The notes: generated by a model not told the origin, from the letters alone. DNA of 64,000 bases from Boswellia sacra (GCA_013180625.2 SNVD02015023.1:30262-94261), one strand, 5' to 3'. Positions 11,453-20,741 are shown, counted from the first letter of the stretch. Program-made: numbers and translations.

Positions 11453-11647
11453 AACTATAATTGCATTCACCGTAACAGTTTTTCTCATCTTCCATTCAGA
11501 TAGTGGCCGGTGCTTAAGGACTTTCTATTCAGAGCTGCATTTATTCCTATCGGCATATTTGCACTCGTTCAATTCCCAATTTTATTTGCTGTATTTATGG
11601 ATAACTTTAAATATCTTTCAAAATTTTCCCTCAAGTTTCTTCCTTAG
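11453..11647 (+). pseudogene. Ankyrin/PGG pseudogene, 3' end beyond the Copia insertion
   Basis: Directly after the 3' LTR the reading TIIAFTVTVFLIFHS continues the transmembrane segment that stops at 3314 with LLFFFVLTI. A one-base shift near 11550 leads into FIPIGIFALVQFPILF, then MDNFKYLSKFSLKFLP and a TAG ending at 11647. This is the usual C-terminus of plant PGG-domain proteins. Joining across the element restores the order of the segments. Confidence 0.72.
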
Positions 11648-12118
11648 AATTTACTAAGTTGTCCATCCTGTAAGATCAAGAGCAAAAAGGGTTAATCGAT
11701 TTGAGAGACTCGTGTCGTTATGAACAATATCCATCCTCTCCTTTTCTTGAATTTTGGTGAGTTTGTACGTCATCAAGGTTTGAAGAGAGACGTATGCATG
11801 GTGTATAATCATAGACAATAAATTTTATTATTTTTGCAGTCCCTTTTAATTTTCTCACCCGATAAATCTTTCATTCAAAAAATTATTTTTACTGTATGCA
11901 TGGGCTTTTAACTCCCGCATGTCCAGCGAATTGTAATCATGGGCTAATTAAATAATCTACTGTAAATTCTTATCTCACATTAAACGAGTATTATCTTATC
12001 CTAACAATTATAAATTGCATGTTTTATGTAATTTGTTTCAAGGAAATTAAATATGATGTAATTTGTTTCAAGGAAATTAAATATGAAGTAATATTACCTC
12101 ATGGTTGAGATTGTGATT
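11648..12118. other. Intergenic; contains a copy of the LysM pseudogene intron
   Basis: No gene is seen. A 31-bp sequence built on TTTGTTTCAAGGAAATTAAA is present twice in tandem at about 12026-12088. It is preceded by a segment (from ~11990) closely matching the intron of the LysM pseudogene at about 13045-13115. This suggests a local duplication of that locus. Confidence 0.55.
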
Positions 12119-12450
12119 TGTGTGTGTGTGTTTAGTCATCCTAAACAACAGTTTGAACAAATTTGAAAACCTCTGATGAAAAGTAGTTTTGAACATTATT
12201 TTAAAGGGGAGCAGTGTGTGTGTGTGTGTGTTTAGTCATCCTAAAGTGTGTGTGTGTGTGTGTGTTTAGTCATCCTAAACAATAGTTTGAACAAATTTTA
12301 AAATCTCTGATGAAAAGTAGTTTTGAACATTATTTTAAAGGGGAGCAGCGTGGTGTGTGTGTGTGTTTAGTCATCCTAAACAACACTTTGAACAAATTTG
12401 AAAACCTCTGATGAAAAGTAGTTTTGAACATTATTTTAAAGGGGAGCAGC
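12119..12450 (+). repeat. GT-rich minisatellite, unit about 100 bp
   Basis: Three full units and one truncated unit begin about 12119, 12215 (short), 12246 and 12349. Each has a GTGTGTGT run, TTTAGTCATCCTAAA, GTTTGAACAAATTT, CCTCTGATGAAAAGTAG and AAAGGGGAGCAG. The last unit continues into unique sequence that has a diverged relative at 24590-24700. Confidence 0.85.
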
Positions 12451-12936
12451 CAAGTCAAGCCAAACTTTGTAATTGGCTGAATTATACATAAATAATAAAG
12501 ACAAAAAAATCTCATGCCAAGATGATCGATGCCATGAAAATTGTTTACAACTCATTTTGACAAAAAAGATTAAGAAACTCTTTTATTTATCTTTCTGGTT
12601 CGTAGTACATACGGCCGGGGAAACTCTTAATAATGCAAAAGCAGTACCATTACTAAAATTGTAATATAAACTGCAGCATCTTCATTACATAGAATAAGAC
12701 AAGGGGAATCACGTTGGACAAATTGTATATATTAGCCTGCCGCATGTAGCTACTTAATTTGAAATTTTTAACAATGTTGCAGACTTGCAGGCTTATTCAT
12801 TGATTTTATCTACGGTCCAATATATATCACCTTCTTCCTACAAATAGCAGAGACGTTAGGAAGCCACAAACATGCATACAAGAAGAAAATTGTTAATTTC
12901 TATAAAGTAACTAAAGATGTAGAGGCAGCTAGCAAC
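12451..12936. other. Intergenic, probable 5' flank of the LysM pseudogene
   Basis: No gene is seen. A short direct sequence related to 24620-24700 occupies 12451-12520. The rest is AT-rich and could include the decayed promoter and leader of the LysM locus. Confidence 0.4.
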
Positions 12937-13503
12937 ATGGCTAAGGCGTACAAAGCTGCTATGCTTCTTGGTTTTGATTTTCTCTCTTTTTCTCCATAGC
13001 TGAAAGTCGAAGTTTGGTTGGTAGAATTGGATTAGAAATTGCTATAAACATGATCTTATGCTAACAAATTACAAATATTGCATGTGATTTTGTTTCAAAG
13101 AAATTAAATATGATAATTTCATTAATTTAAGTTTCAGTAATATCTTTTATAGGAATCTAAAGTACTAAATATTAAGTGGCCGTCTAGGATTGTTTGATGA
13201 AAATTCAAGAATTGATTCTCGAAGAATCTACATTTAAAATTGCAACCCCTGGTGCAGTAAATGTTTTTCATTAACGAATATACATAATCATGAAATCCAT
13301 ACAGGAGTTCTCATCCCAAAGGCATCAGCTCCAGAATGTGATGCAGCGTTTGGAGTAAGGAGTGGAGATACTTGCTTTGGCATTACACAGACGTTCAACT
13401 TGACGACTGAGTTCTTTGATTCAATCAACACAACCTTGACTGTGATTCTCTCTTTGTGGGACAATGGCTTTGTATTGACGGTTCAGCATAGGATCAATAT
13501 ATA
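12937..13503 (+). pseudogene. Small secreted LysM-domain protein, broken
   Basis: The ATG at 12937 opens MAKAYKAAMLL followed by a hydrophobic signal-peptide-like stretch, but the frame is shifted there. An intron of about 250 bp ends at ACAG before 13305. The second exon reads SAPECDAAFGVRSGDTCF then ITQTFNLTTEFFDSIN, matching the single-LysM secreted proteins of plants (CDxxxGVxSGDTC). A one-base deletion near 13430 then shifts the frame. In the alternative frame the expected LFVGQWLCIDGSA and a stop follow. LysM domains bind N-acetylglucosamine-containing glycans such as chitin. With frameshifts in both exons this copy is very probably non-functional. Confidence 0.7.
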
Positions 13504-13790
13504 ACTCATGATCAACGTCAAGGCATTTAAATAAGAATAAATGCACCAATAAGGAGATAAAAACTTCAAGCATTACCTCCTATGTAACATTTAATTTGGT
13601 ATTAGTTTTATCAATAGCCAACTCTTCTTCTTCTTGGAACTTCCATTATAATTAACAAAATTCAGAGAATAGACTCTCTAGCTATGTGTTTCTTCTAATG
13701 TCCCAATTTAGTTATACATGCCAGCAGCTATATATTGGAAAAAAGAATGAAACCAACCAATATGCACAATATATATATATATATATATAT

Positions 13791-14014
13791 TGTTGGATAT
13801 TAATACACAAGAATTTTGAAAACTCACTCTTTATTTCTTTATTCCTTGAATTTTAAATTTCACACACACTTAAACAAATAAGAAAAACACTCTACTTATA
13901 TAGATCATGGTAATTCTAATTCTCTTATGAATGAAAATCCTAATTCTACTTGAACTTAATTTTAATTCCTAAACAAAACTTAAATCCTAAGACAAATAAA
14001 GTTTATTTCCAACA
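13791..14014 (-). repeat. 3' LTR (left) of the minus-strand Copia element
   Basis: This 224-bp repeat is bounded by TGTTGG and CCAACA. It keeps a TATA sequence (minus-strand CTATATAAGTAGAG) at 13891-13904 that is missing from the other copy. The run of seven C just inside it (from 14015) is the polypurine tract read on the minus strand. Confidence 0.9.
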
Positions 14015-14021
14015 CCCCCCC

Positions 14022-14366
14022 TTAAACTTGATTTGTTAGACCAAGTGAATCTCTAATTCTAATAAAGTCTTCATGCTTGAGTGGCTTGGTGAATATATCA
14101 GTAATTTGATCTTGTGACTTTACGTACTCCACTTTCACTTCTCCTCTTGTGATGCAATCTCGTATATAATGGTAACGAGTATCAATGTGCTTGCTTCGAT
14201 CATGGAACACTGGATTCTTTGCTAGTGCTATTGCTGACTTGTTATCAACACAAATCTTTGTTGGCTCTTCTTGTGAAGTATTCAACTCCTTCAACAAACT
14301 TCTCAACCAAATTATATAACACGCACATGTAGTAGCAGCAACATACTCGGCTTCACAAGTTGACAA
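14022..14366 (-). pseudogene. Copia RNase H, C-terminal part
   Basis: The minus-strand frame reads STCEAEYVAATTCACYIIWL, then KICVDNKSAIALAKNPVFH, DRSKHIDTRYHYIRDCI and the end DIFTKPLKHEDFIRIRDSLGL. These are the standard RNase H terminal motifs of Copia polyproteins. A stop separates it from the upstream frame at 14379. Confidence 0.88.
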
Positions 14367-14378
14367 TGTAACTATCAG

Positions 14379-14654
14379 TTATTTATTTGACACCCAAGTA
14401 AACGAAGTATCACCTATGAAGAAAACACAACCATTAGTACTCTTTCTATCATCAATATCTCCAGCCCAGTTGTTATCACAATATCCAATAAGTTTGTAAT
14501 TATCAAAGACCGAATAATATAAACCAAAATCAATAGTACCTTTAAGATAGCGAAGGATTCTTTTAGCTGTTTTGAAATGTGTAGTAGTTGGATTCTCCAT
14601 AAAGCGACTTACTAGATCAACTGCATAGAGAATTTCTGGTCTCGTACATGTCAA
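14379..14654 (-). pseudogene. Copia reverse transcriptase/RNase H linker fragment
   Basis: The frame reads [19 protein letters not shown], then [36 protein letters not shown] and [17 protein letters not shown]. The RNase H entry motif usually seen as YCDSDWAG has Asn in place of Asp at one position. Between 14655 and 14810 the frame is broken. Confidence 0.88.
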
Positions 14655-14810
14655 ATACCGCTAGCTTCCAACTAAGCTCTTGAATAGTGTTGGATCAATG
14701 TTTTCTTCTTCTCCATTCTTGGATAGTTTAATTCCACATTCTACTGGTGTATTCACGGGATTGCTATCATCCATCTTGAAATTCTTTAAGATCTTTCTTG
14801 TATACCCTTC

Positions 14811-16151
14811 TTAAGAAATAAAAATATCATCTTCTTGTTGTTTAACTTCAATCCCAAGATAGTATGTCATAAGCCCAATATCAGTCATCTCAAACTCTTT
14901 TGCCATTGCCTTTTTGAATTCTTGGAACATATTGACATTATTCCCCGTAAAGATCAAATCATCCACGTATAAACACACAATCAAGATATTTCCATCTTTG
15001 ATCTTAATGTAGAGAGCGTGTTCATAGGGACATTTAGTGAAGCCCGTTTCTTGAAGGTATTTGTCAATTCGACTATTCCATGGACTTGGCGCTTGCTTTA
15101 ACCCATAAAGAGCTTTCTTCAATTTCAAAACTTTGTCTTCTTGACCTTTAACTACATAACCCAATGGTTGTTGAATATAAACTTTCTCTTCAAGAATTCC
15201 ATTTAGAAAGGCAGATTTCACATCCATTTGAAAAATCTTCCATTTATCTTGAGCTGCCATTGAGATAATCAACCTTATTGTTTCCAAACGAGCAACGGGA
15301 GCAAACACTTCATCATAGTCAATGCCTTCTTTCTGACTATAGCCCTTTGCGACTAATCTTGCTTTGTAGCATTCAATCTCTCCATTAGCATTCTTCTTTG
15401 TTTTGTATACCCATTTGACACCAATTGCTTTATGCCCTTGTGGTAGTGAAGCAAGTTCCCACGTGTTGTTCTTTTCAATGGATTTTATTTCTTCATCCAT
15501 TGCCTTTCTCCACTTCTTATCTTGTGTTGCTTCTTCAAAGTTCACTGGCTCACAATCAGCAAAAAGACGAAAGAGAGTTAGATTATCAATTCTTTCGGTT
15601 ACCTCATAGATTTCTTGTAGACTTCTTGTACGTGGACTTCCATCACTTGAGCTTCCACTAGATGAAGATGATATAGATTCTCTATGTGAATTTGGTGAAG
15701 AGGGGAGTGTGTCACTCTCTTGTTCTATCTCCATGACTCGTTCTTCATCTTCCTCATCAATATAAGGAAGGAAATTATAATCTTTATTAGGTATATTCCA
15801 ATCCCAAGTGATTTCTTCATCAAACTGCACATCTCGACTAATCACAATCTTTTTTGTCTTTGGATTGTATAACTTGCAACCTTTAGAGCTTGATTCATAT
15901 CCGACAAAAATTAATTTCTCACTCTTGTCATCTAGCTTAGTTCTCCTCTCATCTGGCACATGCACATATGCCACACTTCCAAATACTCGCAAATGAGCAA
16001 TTCCAAGATTTCTTTTACTCCAAGCTTCTTGAGGTGTTTTTCCTTGCACACTTTTTGTTGGTGATCTATTGGATAGATACACTGCACATGCTACAGCTTC
16101 TGCCCAAAACTCTTTTGGCATTCCTTTACTCTTAAGCATGCTTCGTGCCAT
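14811..16151 (-). pseudogene. Copia integrase C-terminus plus reverse transcriptase, 446-codon open frame
   Basis: A long open stretch begins MARSMLKSKGMPKEFWAEAV with AVYLSNRSPTKSV and LRVFGSVAYVHVPDERRTKL (integrase C-terminal region). A serine-rich linker follows. Reverse transcriptase then reads NTWELASLPQGHKAIGVKWVY, ARLVAKGYSQKEGIDYDEVF, FQMDVKSAFLNGILEEKVYI and the active site LYVDDLIFTGNN. Catalytic Asp residues are present, so this part alone looks enzymatically plausible. It ends at a stop at 14811-14813 after KQQEDDIFIS, short of the full domain, so the polyprotein is truncated. Confidence 0.9.
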
Positions 16152-16392
16152 GTCAAGAATAGTTCTATTCTTTCTCTCTACAACTCCATTTTGTTGGGGT
16201 GATCTAGGAACAGTTAAGAACTGTCGAATTCCATTTGTCTGACAATATTCATGGAATTCTTTAGATGTAAATTCTCCTCCTCAATCAATTCGCATGGCTT
16301 TAATTTGATGACACTTTCTTTTTCAACTATTGCTTTGAATTTCTTAAAAACCCTAAAAACTTCTGACTTTTGCTTTAGAAAGTACACCCATG
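16152..16392 (-). pseudogene. Copia integrase core, fragment 3' of the nested insertion
   Basis: From the insertion edge the minus strand reads WVYFLKQKSEVFRVFKKFKA, then a region corresponding to the RTDRGGEF segment that is corrupted by an in-frame stop. A frameshifted stretch with QTNGIRQFLTVPRSPQQNG-like residues then leads into RKNRTILDMARSM at 16151. The upstream half is at 19663-19898. Confidence 0.75.
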
Positions 16393-16522
16393 TGTTACGG
16401 CCCGCCAAGTTACAAGCTAGAGTTGGCCCAATCACACAAGGCTTGGCCTAATCCAAGCCCACCTTTCGGAAATTCTAGCTAGTGGCATTAATGTAAATAT
16501 CTAGAGATTCTAGATGGTCAAA

Positions 16523-16695
16523 TATAGCCGTTATATAGCCGTTGGAAACTAGCCGTTATATAGCCGTTGGGAACTAGCCGTTATATAGCCGTTGGAAACT
16601 AGCCGTTATATAGCCGTTAGAAAACTAGCCGTTATATAGCCGTTAGAAAACTAGCCGTTATATAGCCGTTAGAAACTAGCGTTAACTAGCCGTTA
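16523..16695 (+). repeat. U3 tandem array of the TR-GAG LTR (left)
   Basis: The motif TAGCCGTTATATAGCCGTT recurs about seven times with GGAAAC or AGAAAAC spacers. It sits directly upstream of the TATA box, where LTR enhancer repeats are usually found. Confidence 0.85.
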
Positions 16696-16710
16696 TGGAG
16701 GAGGTGACTC

Positions 16711-16720
16711 ACTATAAAAA
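16711..16720 (+). promoter_or_regulatory. TATA box in the TR-GAG 5' LTR
   Basis: ACTATAAAAA lies 16 bases after the U3 array and is preceded by GTGACTCA, a bZIP-type binding motif. The same arrangement is kept in the right LTR near 19369-19378. Confidence 0.6.
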
Positions 16721-17013
16721 CCCCTCCAAGGCTCATTTGTAAGATATCCAAGCTAATCCAAGCAAATCCACACATTTATTGAATTCAAGCATTGTAAGCT
16801 TTCAATCGTAATACAAAGCATTCTTTGAGTAAGCAATACTTGCCTTCATTCTTCCTACTCTTCTCTTTGTTGCCTACAAGTTCTTAAGCTCAACGGTCCA
16901 CAAGCTTCTTCCTTGAGCGAAGCAAGCTATCACAAGGCTTACTTAGCAACTTCGGGTTCAAGTTGCCTAAGTGCCGCACGAGCAAGCTGCGCTAAACTCC
17001 AAGCTCGTGACAG

Positions 17014-17026
17014 TTGGTATCAGAGC
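17014..17026 (+). other. Primer-binding site of the TR-GAG element
   Basis: TTGGTATCAGAGC lies one base after the LTR. It is complementary to the 3' end of initiator-methionine tRNA, the usual primer of plant LTR elements. Confidence 0.8.
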
Positions 17027-17048
17027 ACGGTTCGAGCTCAAAGAACAA

Positions 17049-19151
17049 ATGGCATCCGACATGGAGTTGAACATCGAGGAGCAAGTCCGTGGTCGAGAGG
17101 AACAATCTCTCCCACAACCACGCCTACAAGGAAAACGTGGTAAGACTAAAGCCCGCCTCACGGAAGTCTTGGAGCCTCGTGTTGCAAGCCTTGAACAAAC
17201 TATCTCGGGGATGGACAATGCGATCGAAGGGCTTTCCGCACGTCTCGAAGGTCTAGAGACGGAATATGGAGAGATAACCCAAGCCACAAAGTCCAACATC
17301 AACGAGTTTAGTAAGGCTTATGAGAAGGAGCTTCGTAACATTACACGAGAGCTCACAAGCTTGCGGGTCTTTATGGAACATGAGTTGCGAGGACTTCGTG
17401 CCGAAGTAGAGGAAACTCGCACGGAATGGGAGAAGCACCAATGCGAGCGCGCTAGCCCTTCTTACACAAGCGGTAATGCGTTGATAAATATGCAAATGCC
17501 TACTCCTCCCACGTACCATGGCACCCGCAATGCAACGGAAGTGGAAAACTTCCTCTTTGGCTTGGAACAATACTTCGAAGCTAAATGTGCCCACGATGAT
17601 GCTTCGAGGATCGGTGTTGCGCCCACATTTCTACGTGATGCAGCCCAACTTTGGTGGCGTCGAAAGCATGGCGACGCGGGCAAAGGCATCATTTCCCTCC
17701 GCACATGGGAGGATTTCAAGAGAGAACTTCGGAAGCATTTCTCTCCAAGCAATGCCGAGAAGGAGGCAAGAGGTCGTCTCCGCCGATTGAAGCAAAGCGG
17801 CACAATCCGTGAGTACATTAAAGACTTCACCACTATAATCCTTGAAATTGAGGACATGTCCGAGAAGGACTCCCTCTTCTATTTTCTTGATGGGCTCAAA
17901 GATTGGGCAAGAATTGAACTAGAGAGGCGCAACGTGCAAGATCTCGATGATGCTATAGCCGTAGCCGAATCTCTTGTGGATTACTCTACCCAATTCAAGG
18001 AGAGGAAGCCCAACCACGAGAAAGATGGAGAAGAGCAATATCATCCTCGCAAGGAAGGTGGTAAACGCAAGGCATTCGGAGGGGACAAACGAAACACGCC
18101 CAATAGAGGTAAGTTTGATGCCCCTAAACCTAAAAGCCCTTGCTTCATCTGTGATGGTCCTCATTGGGTTCGTGATTGCCCAAAGAGGAAGGCCCTCAAT
18201 GCTCTTGTCACTCAAGATGGGGGTGTCCATGATGAGGAGCCGCAAGCGGAAATGGGTTCCCTTCATATCATTGGTGCACTCAAGAAAACCACACCTACCA
18301 AGAAAGGTTTAATGTATGTGAGTGCCACCATTAACGGCAAAGATGTGCGTGCAATGCTCGACACGGGAGCCACGCACAATTTCATTTCCGAAGAAGAGGC
18401 CAAACGGTTAGGTCTCAAATACACCAAGGGAGGTGGTGCCATCAAAGCCATAAACTCAGCTGCCAAGGCAATTGTGGGGGTGTCTAAAGCCACATCCGTC
18501 CAACTTGGCACGTGGAATGGTAAGCTTGATTTCTCCATTGTTCCTATGGATGATTTCCAAGTAGTGCTCGGCATGGAATTCTTCGATCAAGCCCATGCCT
18601 TTCCCATACCATCTTCTAACTCCCTTAGCATCCTCGATGGAAGTCATTCATGCACGGTCGGCATAGAACGTGTAGCTAAGGTCGAGAAGAAGATAATGTC
18701 CGCACTACAATTTGAACAAGGGATTAAGGAAGAGCCGAACCTCCTTACTCCCATTCGGGAGCTCAACGATGGGGAGAACCTCGTTGTTACTAAGAGCCCA
18801 CAAATTTTGCCCATCCTTGACGAAAACAAGGATGTTGTGGCTCAAAATACATCGGAGAGACAATCACCAAGGCAAGAGGAATTTGACACCGAACCTCCAT
18901 CTATGGTGTCTCACAGAATGATGCCTCCCAAGACCGCGAAGGCAACCAGGAGGTCACGCAAGCGCGGAAAAGGGAAGCGTCGACATAAGACCTCTCGCCC
19001 ACAACCGATGATACATCTTCAAGGACGCAACGGGGACGTTGCGGAATCAGGTGGGGGAGAATGTTATGGCCCGCCAAGTTACAAGCTAGAGTTGGCCCAA
19101 TCACACAAGGCTTGGCCTAATCCAAGCCCACCTTTCGGAAATTCTAGCTAG
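17049..19151 (+). CDS. Gag-protease protein of the TR-GAG element, 700 aa, intact frame
   Basis: I chose ATG 17049 (MASDMELNIEEQ) because earlier in-frame codons lie in the LTR and primer site. Residues ~1-130 are charged and predicted coiled-coil. The Gypsy-type gag domain (~150-310) contains FLRDAAQLWWRRKHGDAG, WEDFKRELRKHFSPSNAE and LRRLKQSGTIREYIKDF. A zinc knuckle CFICDGPHWVRDC follows (CX2CX4HX4C, ~360). An aspartic protease domain has AMLDTGATHNFISEEEAKRL (~435), keeping the Asp-Thr-Gly. The tail is very basic (RRSRKRGKGKRRHKTS) and runs into the 3' LTR, where it stops at 19149-19151. The uninterrupted 700-codon frame suggests selection or recent insertion. No polymerase follows. Confidence 0.88.
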   Translation: MASDMELNIEEQVRGREEQSLPQPRLQGKRGKTKARLTEVLEPRVASLEQTISGMDNAIEGLSARLEGLETEYGEITQATKSNINEFSKAYEKELRNITRELTSLRVFMEHELRGLRAEVEETRTEWEKHQCERASPSYTSGNALINMQMPTPPTYHGTRNATEVENFLFGLEQYFEAKCAHDDASRIGVAPTFLRDAAQLWWRRKHGDAGKGIISLRTWEDFKRELRKHFSPSNAEKEARGRLRRLKQSGTIREYIKDFTTIILEIEDMSEKDSLFYFLDGLKDWARIELERRNVQDLDDAIAVAESLVDYSTQFKERKPNHEKDGEEQYHPRKEGGKRKAFGGDKRNTPNRGKFDAPKPKSPCFICDGPHWVRDCPKRKALNALVTQDGGVHDEEPQAEMGSLHIIGALKKTTPTKKGLMYVSATINGKDVRAMLDTGATHNFISEEEAKRLGLKYTKGGGAIKAINSAAKAIVGVSKATSVQLGTWNGKLDFSIVPMDDFQVVLGMEFFDQAHAFPIPSSNSLSILDGSHSCTVGIERVAKVEKKIMSALQFEQGIKEEPNLLTPIRELNDGENLVVTKSPQILPILDENKDVVAQNTSERQSPRQEEFDTEPPSMVSHRMMPPKTAKATRRSRKRGKGKRRHKTSRPQPMIHLQGRNGDVAESGGGECYGPPSYKLELAQSHKAWPNPSPPFGNSS

Positions 19152-19662
19152 TGGCATTAATGTAAATATCTAGAGATTCTAGATGGTCAAATATAGCCGT
19201 TATATAGCCGTTGGGAACTAGCCGTTATATAGCCGTTGGGAACTAGCCGTTATATAGCCGTTAGAAAACCGTTATATAGCCGTTAGAAACTATAGCCGTT
19301 AGAAAACTAGCCGTTATATAGCCGTTAGAAACTAGCCGTTAACTAGCCGTTATGGAGGAGGTGACTCACTATAAAAACCCCTCCAAGGCTCATTTGTAAG
19401 ATATCCAAGCTATCCAAGCATTTGTAAGCATTTCAAGCATTGTAAAACTCTCAATCGTAATACAAAGCATTCTTTGAGTAAGCAATACTTGCCTTCATTC
19501 TTCCTACTCTTCTCTTTGTTGCCTACAAGTTCTTAAGCTCAACGGTCCACAAGCTTCTTCCTTGAGCGAAGCAAGCTAATCACAAGGCTTACTTAGCAAC
19601 TTCGGGTTCAAGTTGCCTAAGTGCCGCACGAGCAAGCTGCGCTAAACTCCAAGCTCGTGACA
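19062..19662 (+). repeat. 3' LTR of the TR-GAG element
   Basis: 601-bp copy beginning TGTTATGGCCCGCC and ending CTCGTGACA. Its U3 array (19191-19352) has fewer and partly truncated units compared with the left LTR. It also ends the gag frame. Confidence 0.92.
19191..19352 (+). repeat. U3 tandem array of the TR-GAG LTR (right)
   Basis: This is the same TAGCCGTTATATAGCCGTT unit as the left array but with about six units, two of them shortened. Unequal exchange or slippage since insertion is the simplest explanation. Confidence 0.82.
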
Positions 19663-19898
19663 CATGTCTTCCTTGAAAAGTCATCTATGAGAAGGAAGAA
19701 ATAGTAGTTATTACCAAGCGAGCTTGGCTTGATTGGACCGCACACATCTGCATGTATAAGCTCAAGTGGCTTTTGAGCTCTTGAGTATGACTCTTTTGGA
19801 AAAGATTTTCTAAATTGTTTTCCAAGTAAGCAACCTTCACATAGTTGATTTGGATGATTGACGTAAGGTAATCCTCTCACCATGTGCTTCTTTGACAA
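19663..19898 (-). pseudogene. Copia pre-integrase and N-terminal integrase, 5' side of the nested insertion
   Basis: The minus-strand frame reads MVRGLPYVNHPNQLCEGCLL, GKQFRKSFPKES, QKPLELIHADVCGPIKPSSL and NYYFFLLIDDFSRKTC. It then enters the nested LTR, where it picks up a short foreign tail and stops. These are the zinc-binding and catalytic-Asp regions of Copia integrase. The remainder lies at 16152-16392. Confidence 0.85.
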
Positions 19899-19931
19899 TA
19901 ATTCCAGTCCTTCAAAATTAAGATGCCCAAA

Positions 19932-20702
19932 TCAAAGATGCCAAAGCCATGACTTATTCCTATAGCATGCTTTGAGATATTTGGCAACATCATTTTGGAT
20001 ATTAAGCAAGAACATCTTATTTTCAGACATAGGAACTTTGGCTATAAAATTCCTTTTGTTGTCTCTTATGGAGATACTATTATCTTTCATGTGGATGTCA
20101 TATCCCTTTTCCAAAAGTTGCCCCAAACTTAAGATATTGTTCTTCATGTTTGGCACATAATAAACATTGGATATAAATTGATGTTTTCCATTCTTCATGC
20201 GGATAAGAATGTTACCTTTACCCTTTACTGAAATTTTTAAATCATCACCAAATGAGACTTTCCCACTAACAGATTCATCCAAATCTGCAAACAAATTTCT
20301 TTTTTCACGCATGTGGATGCTAGCTCCAATGTCAAGATACCATGTATTTTCTTGACTTTCATCTTTGTCTTTACGAACCAGTAGTAAGGTACCACTTTCT
20401 TCGATTTTTTCTTCCACATAATTTGTTTTTTCTTCATAATTTGTTTTTTCTTCAACTTTTTTATGTGCTCTACATTCAGATGCATAATGCCCATGTTTTT
20501 GGCAATTAAAGCCTTGAATGTGAGCCTTACACTCACCCGGATAATGTCCATACTTCTGACAAGTATAACATTGGACTTGTGACCTCCCATATCTTGAATT
20601 TGAGTTCCCTCTTCCACGTCCTCTTGTAGAATTTTCTCCTCGATCATTATCGTTGTTGGTAGTGGAATTTTTATTCCCACCTTGTCCACGACCTTGATTC
20701 AT
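19932..20702 (-). pseudogene. Copia gag C-terminus, zinc knuckles and protease
   Basis: The frame begins in a glycine/arginine/asparagine-rich RNA-binding-like region. It continues through a full zinc knuckle CYTCQKYGHYPGEC and a second, degenerate one (GFNCQKHGHYASEC) in which the first Cys is replaced. The protease active site reads WYLDIGASIHM, with Ile where Copia proteases normally have Thr or Ser after the catalytic Asp, so activity is doubtful. The pre-integrase entry YRNKSWLWHL closes the frame. Confidence 0.87.
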
Positions 20703-20741
20703 ACCTTGGCCTTGTCCTCGACCTCGACCTCGATTTTGACC

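Larger units (their letters stand above)
16393..17012 (+). repeat. 5' LTR of the TR-GAG element
   Basis: 620-bp repeat beginning TGTTACGGCCCGCC and ending CTCGTGACA. It is near-identical to 19062-19662 except for copy number in the U3 array and a short indel-rich patch around 16750-16800. A TATA box (ACTATAAAAA, 16711-16720) follows the U3 array. Confidence 0.92.
16393..19662 (+). mobile_element. TR-GAG-type LTR element (gag-protease only) nested in Copia integrase
   Basis: Two LTRs (16393-17012 and 19062-19662) bound a 2.05-kb interior holding one gag-protease frame and no reverse transcriptase, RNase H or integrase. The sequence CATG precedes TGTTACGG on the left and follows CGTGACA on the right. 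Removing the element rejoins the integrase reading ...DDFSRKTC + WVYFLKQK.... The primer-binding site TTGGTATCAGAGC follows the left LTR at 17014, and a GGTGGGGGAGA polypurine tract precedes the right LTR. Short LTR elements retaining only GAG are described in plants as TR-GAG. They are thought to use enzymes supplied by autonomous Gypsy relatives. A 5-bp duplication (CATGT) is possible if one T is shared. Confidence 0.88.

Noticed and set aside
15403..15661. Plus-strand open frames inside the minus-strand Copia polyprotein
   Set aside because: They are antisense shadows of the reverse transcriptase and linker coding sequence.
16523..16695. Regularly spaced short repeats resembling a CRISPR array
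   Set aside because: The spacers are themselves repeated and only a few bases long, the array lies in the U3 of an LTR, and this is a plant genome.
16967..18829. Several minus-strand frames of 60-130 codons
   Set aside because: All lie antisense to the intact gag-protease frame and show no family motifs.
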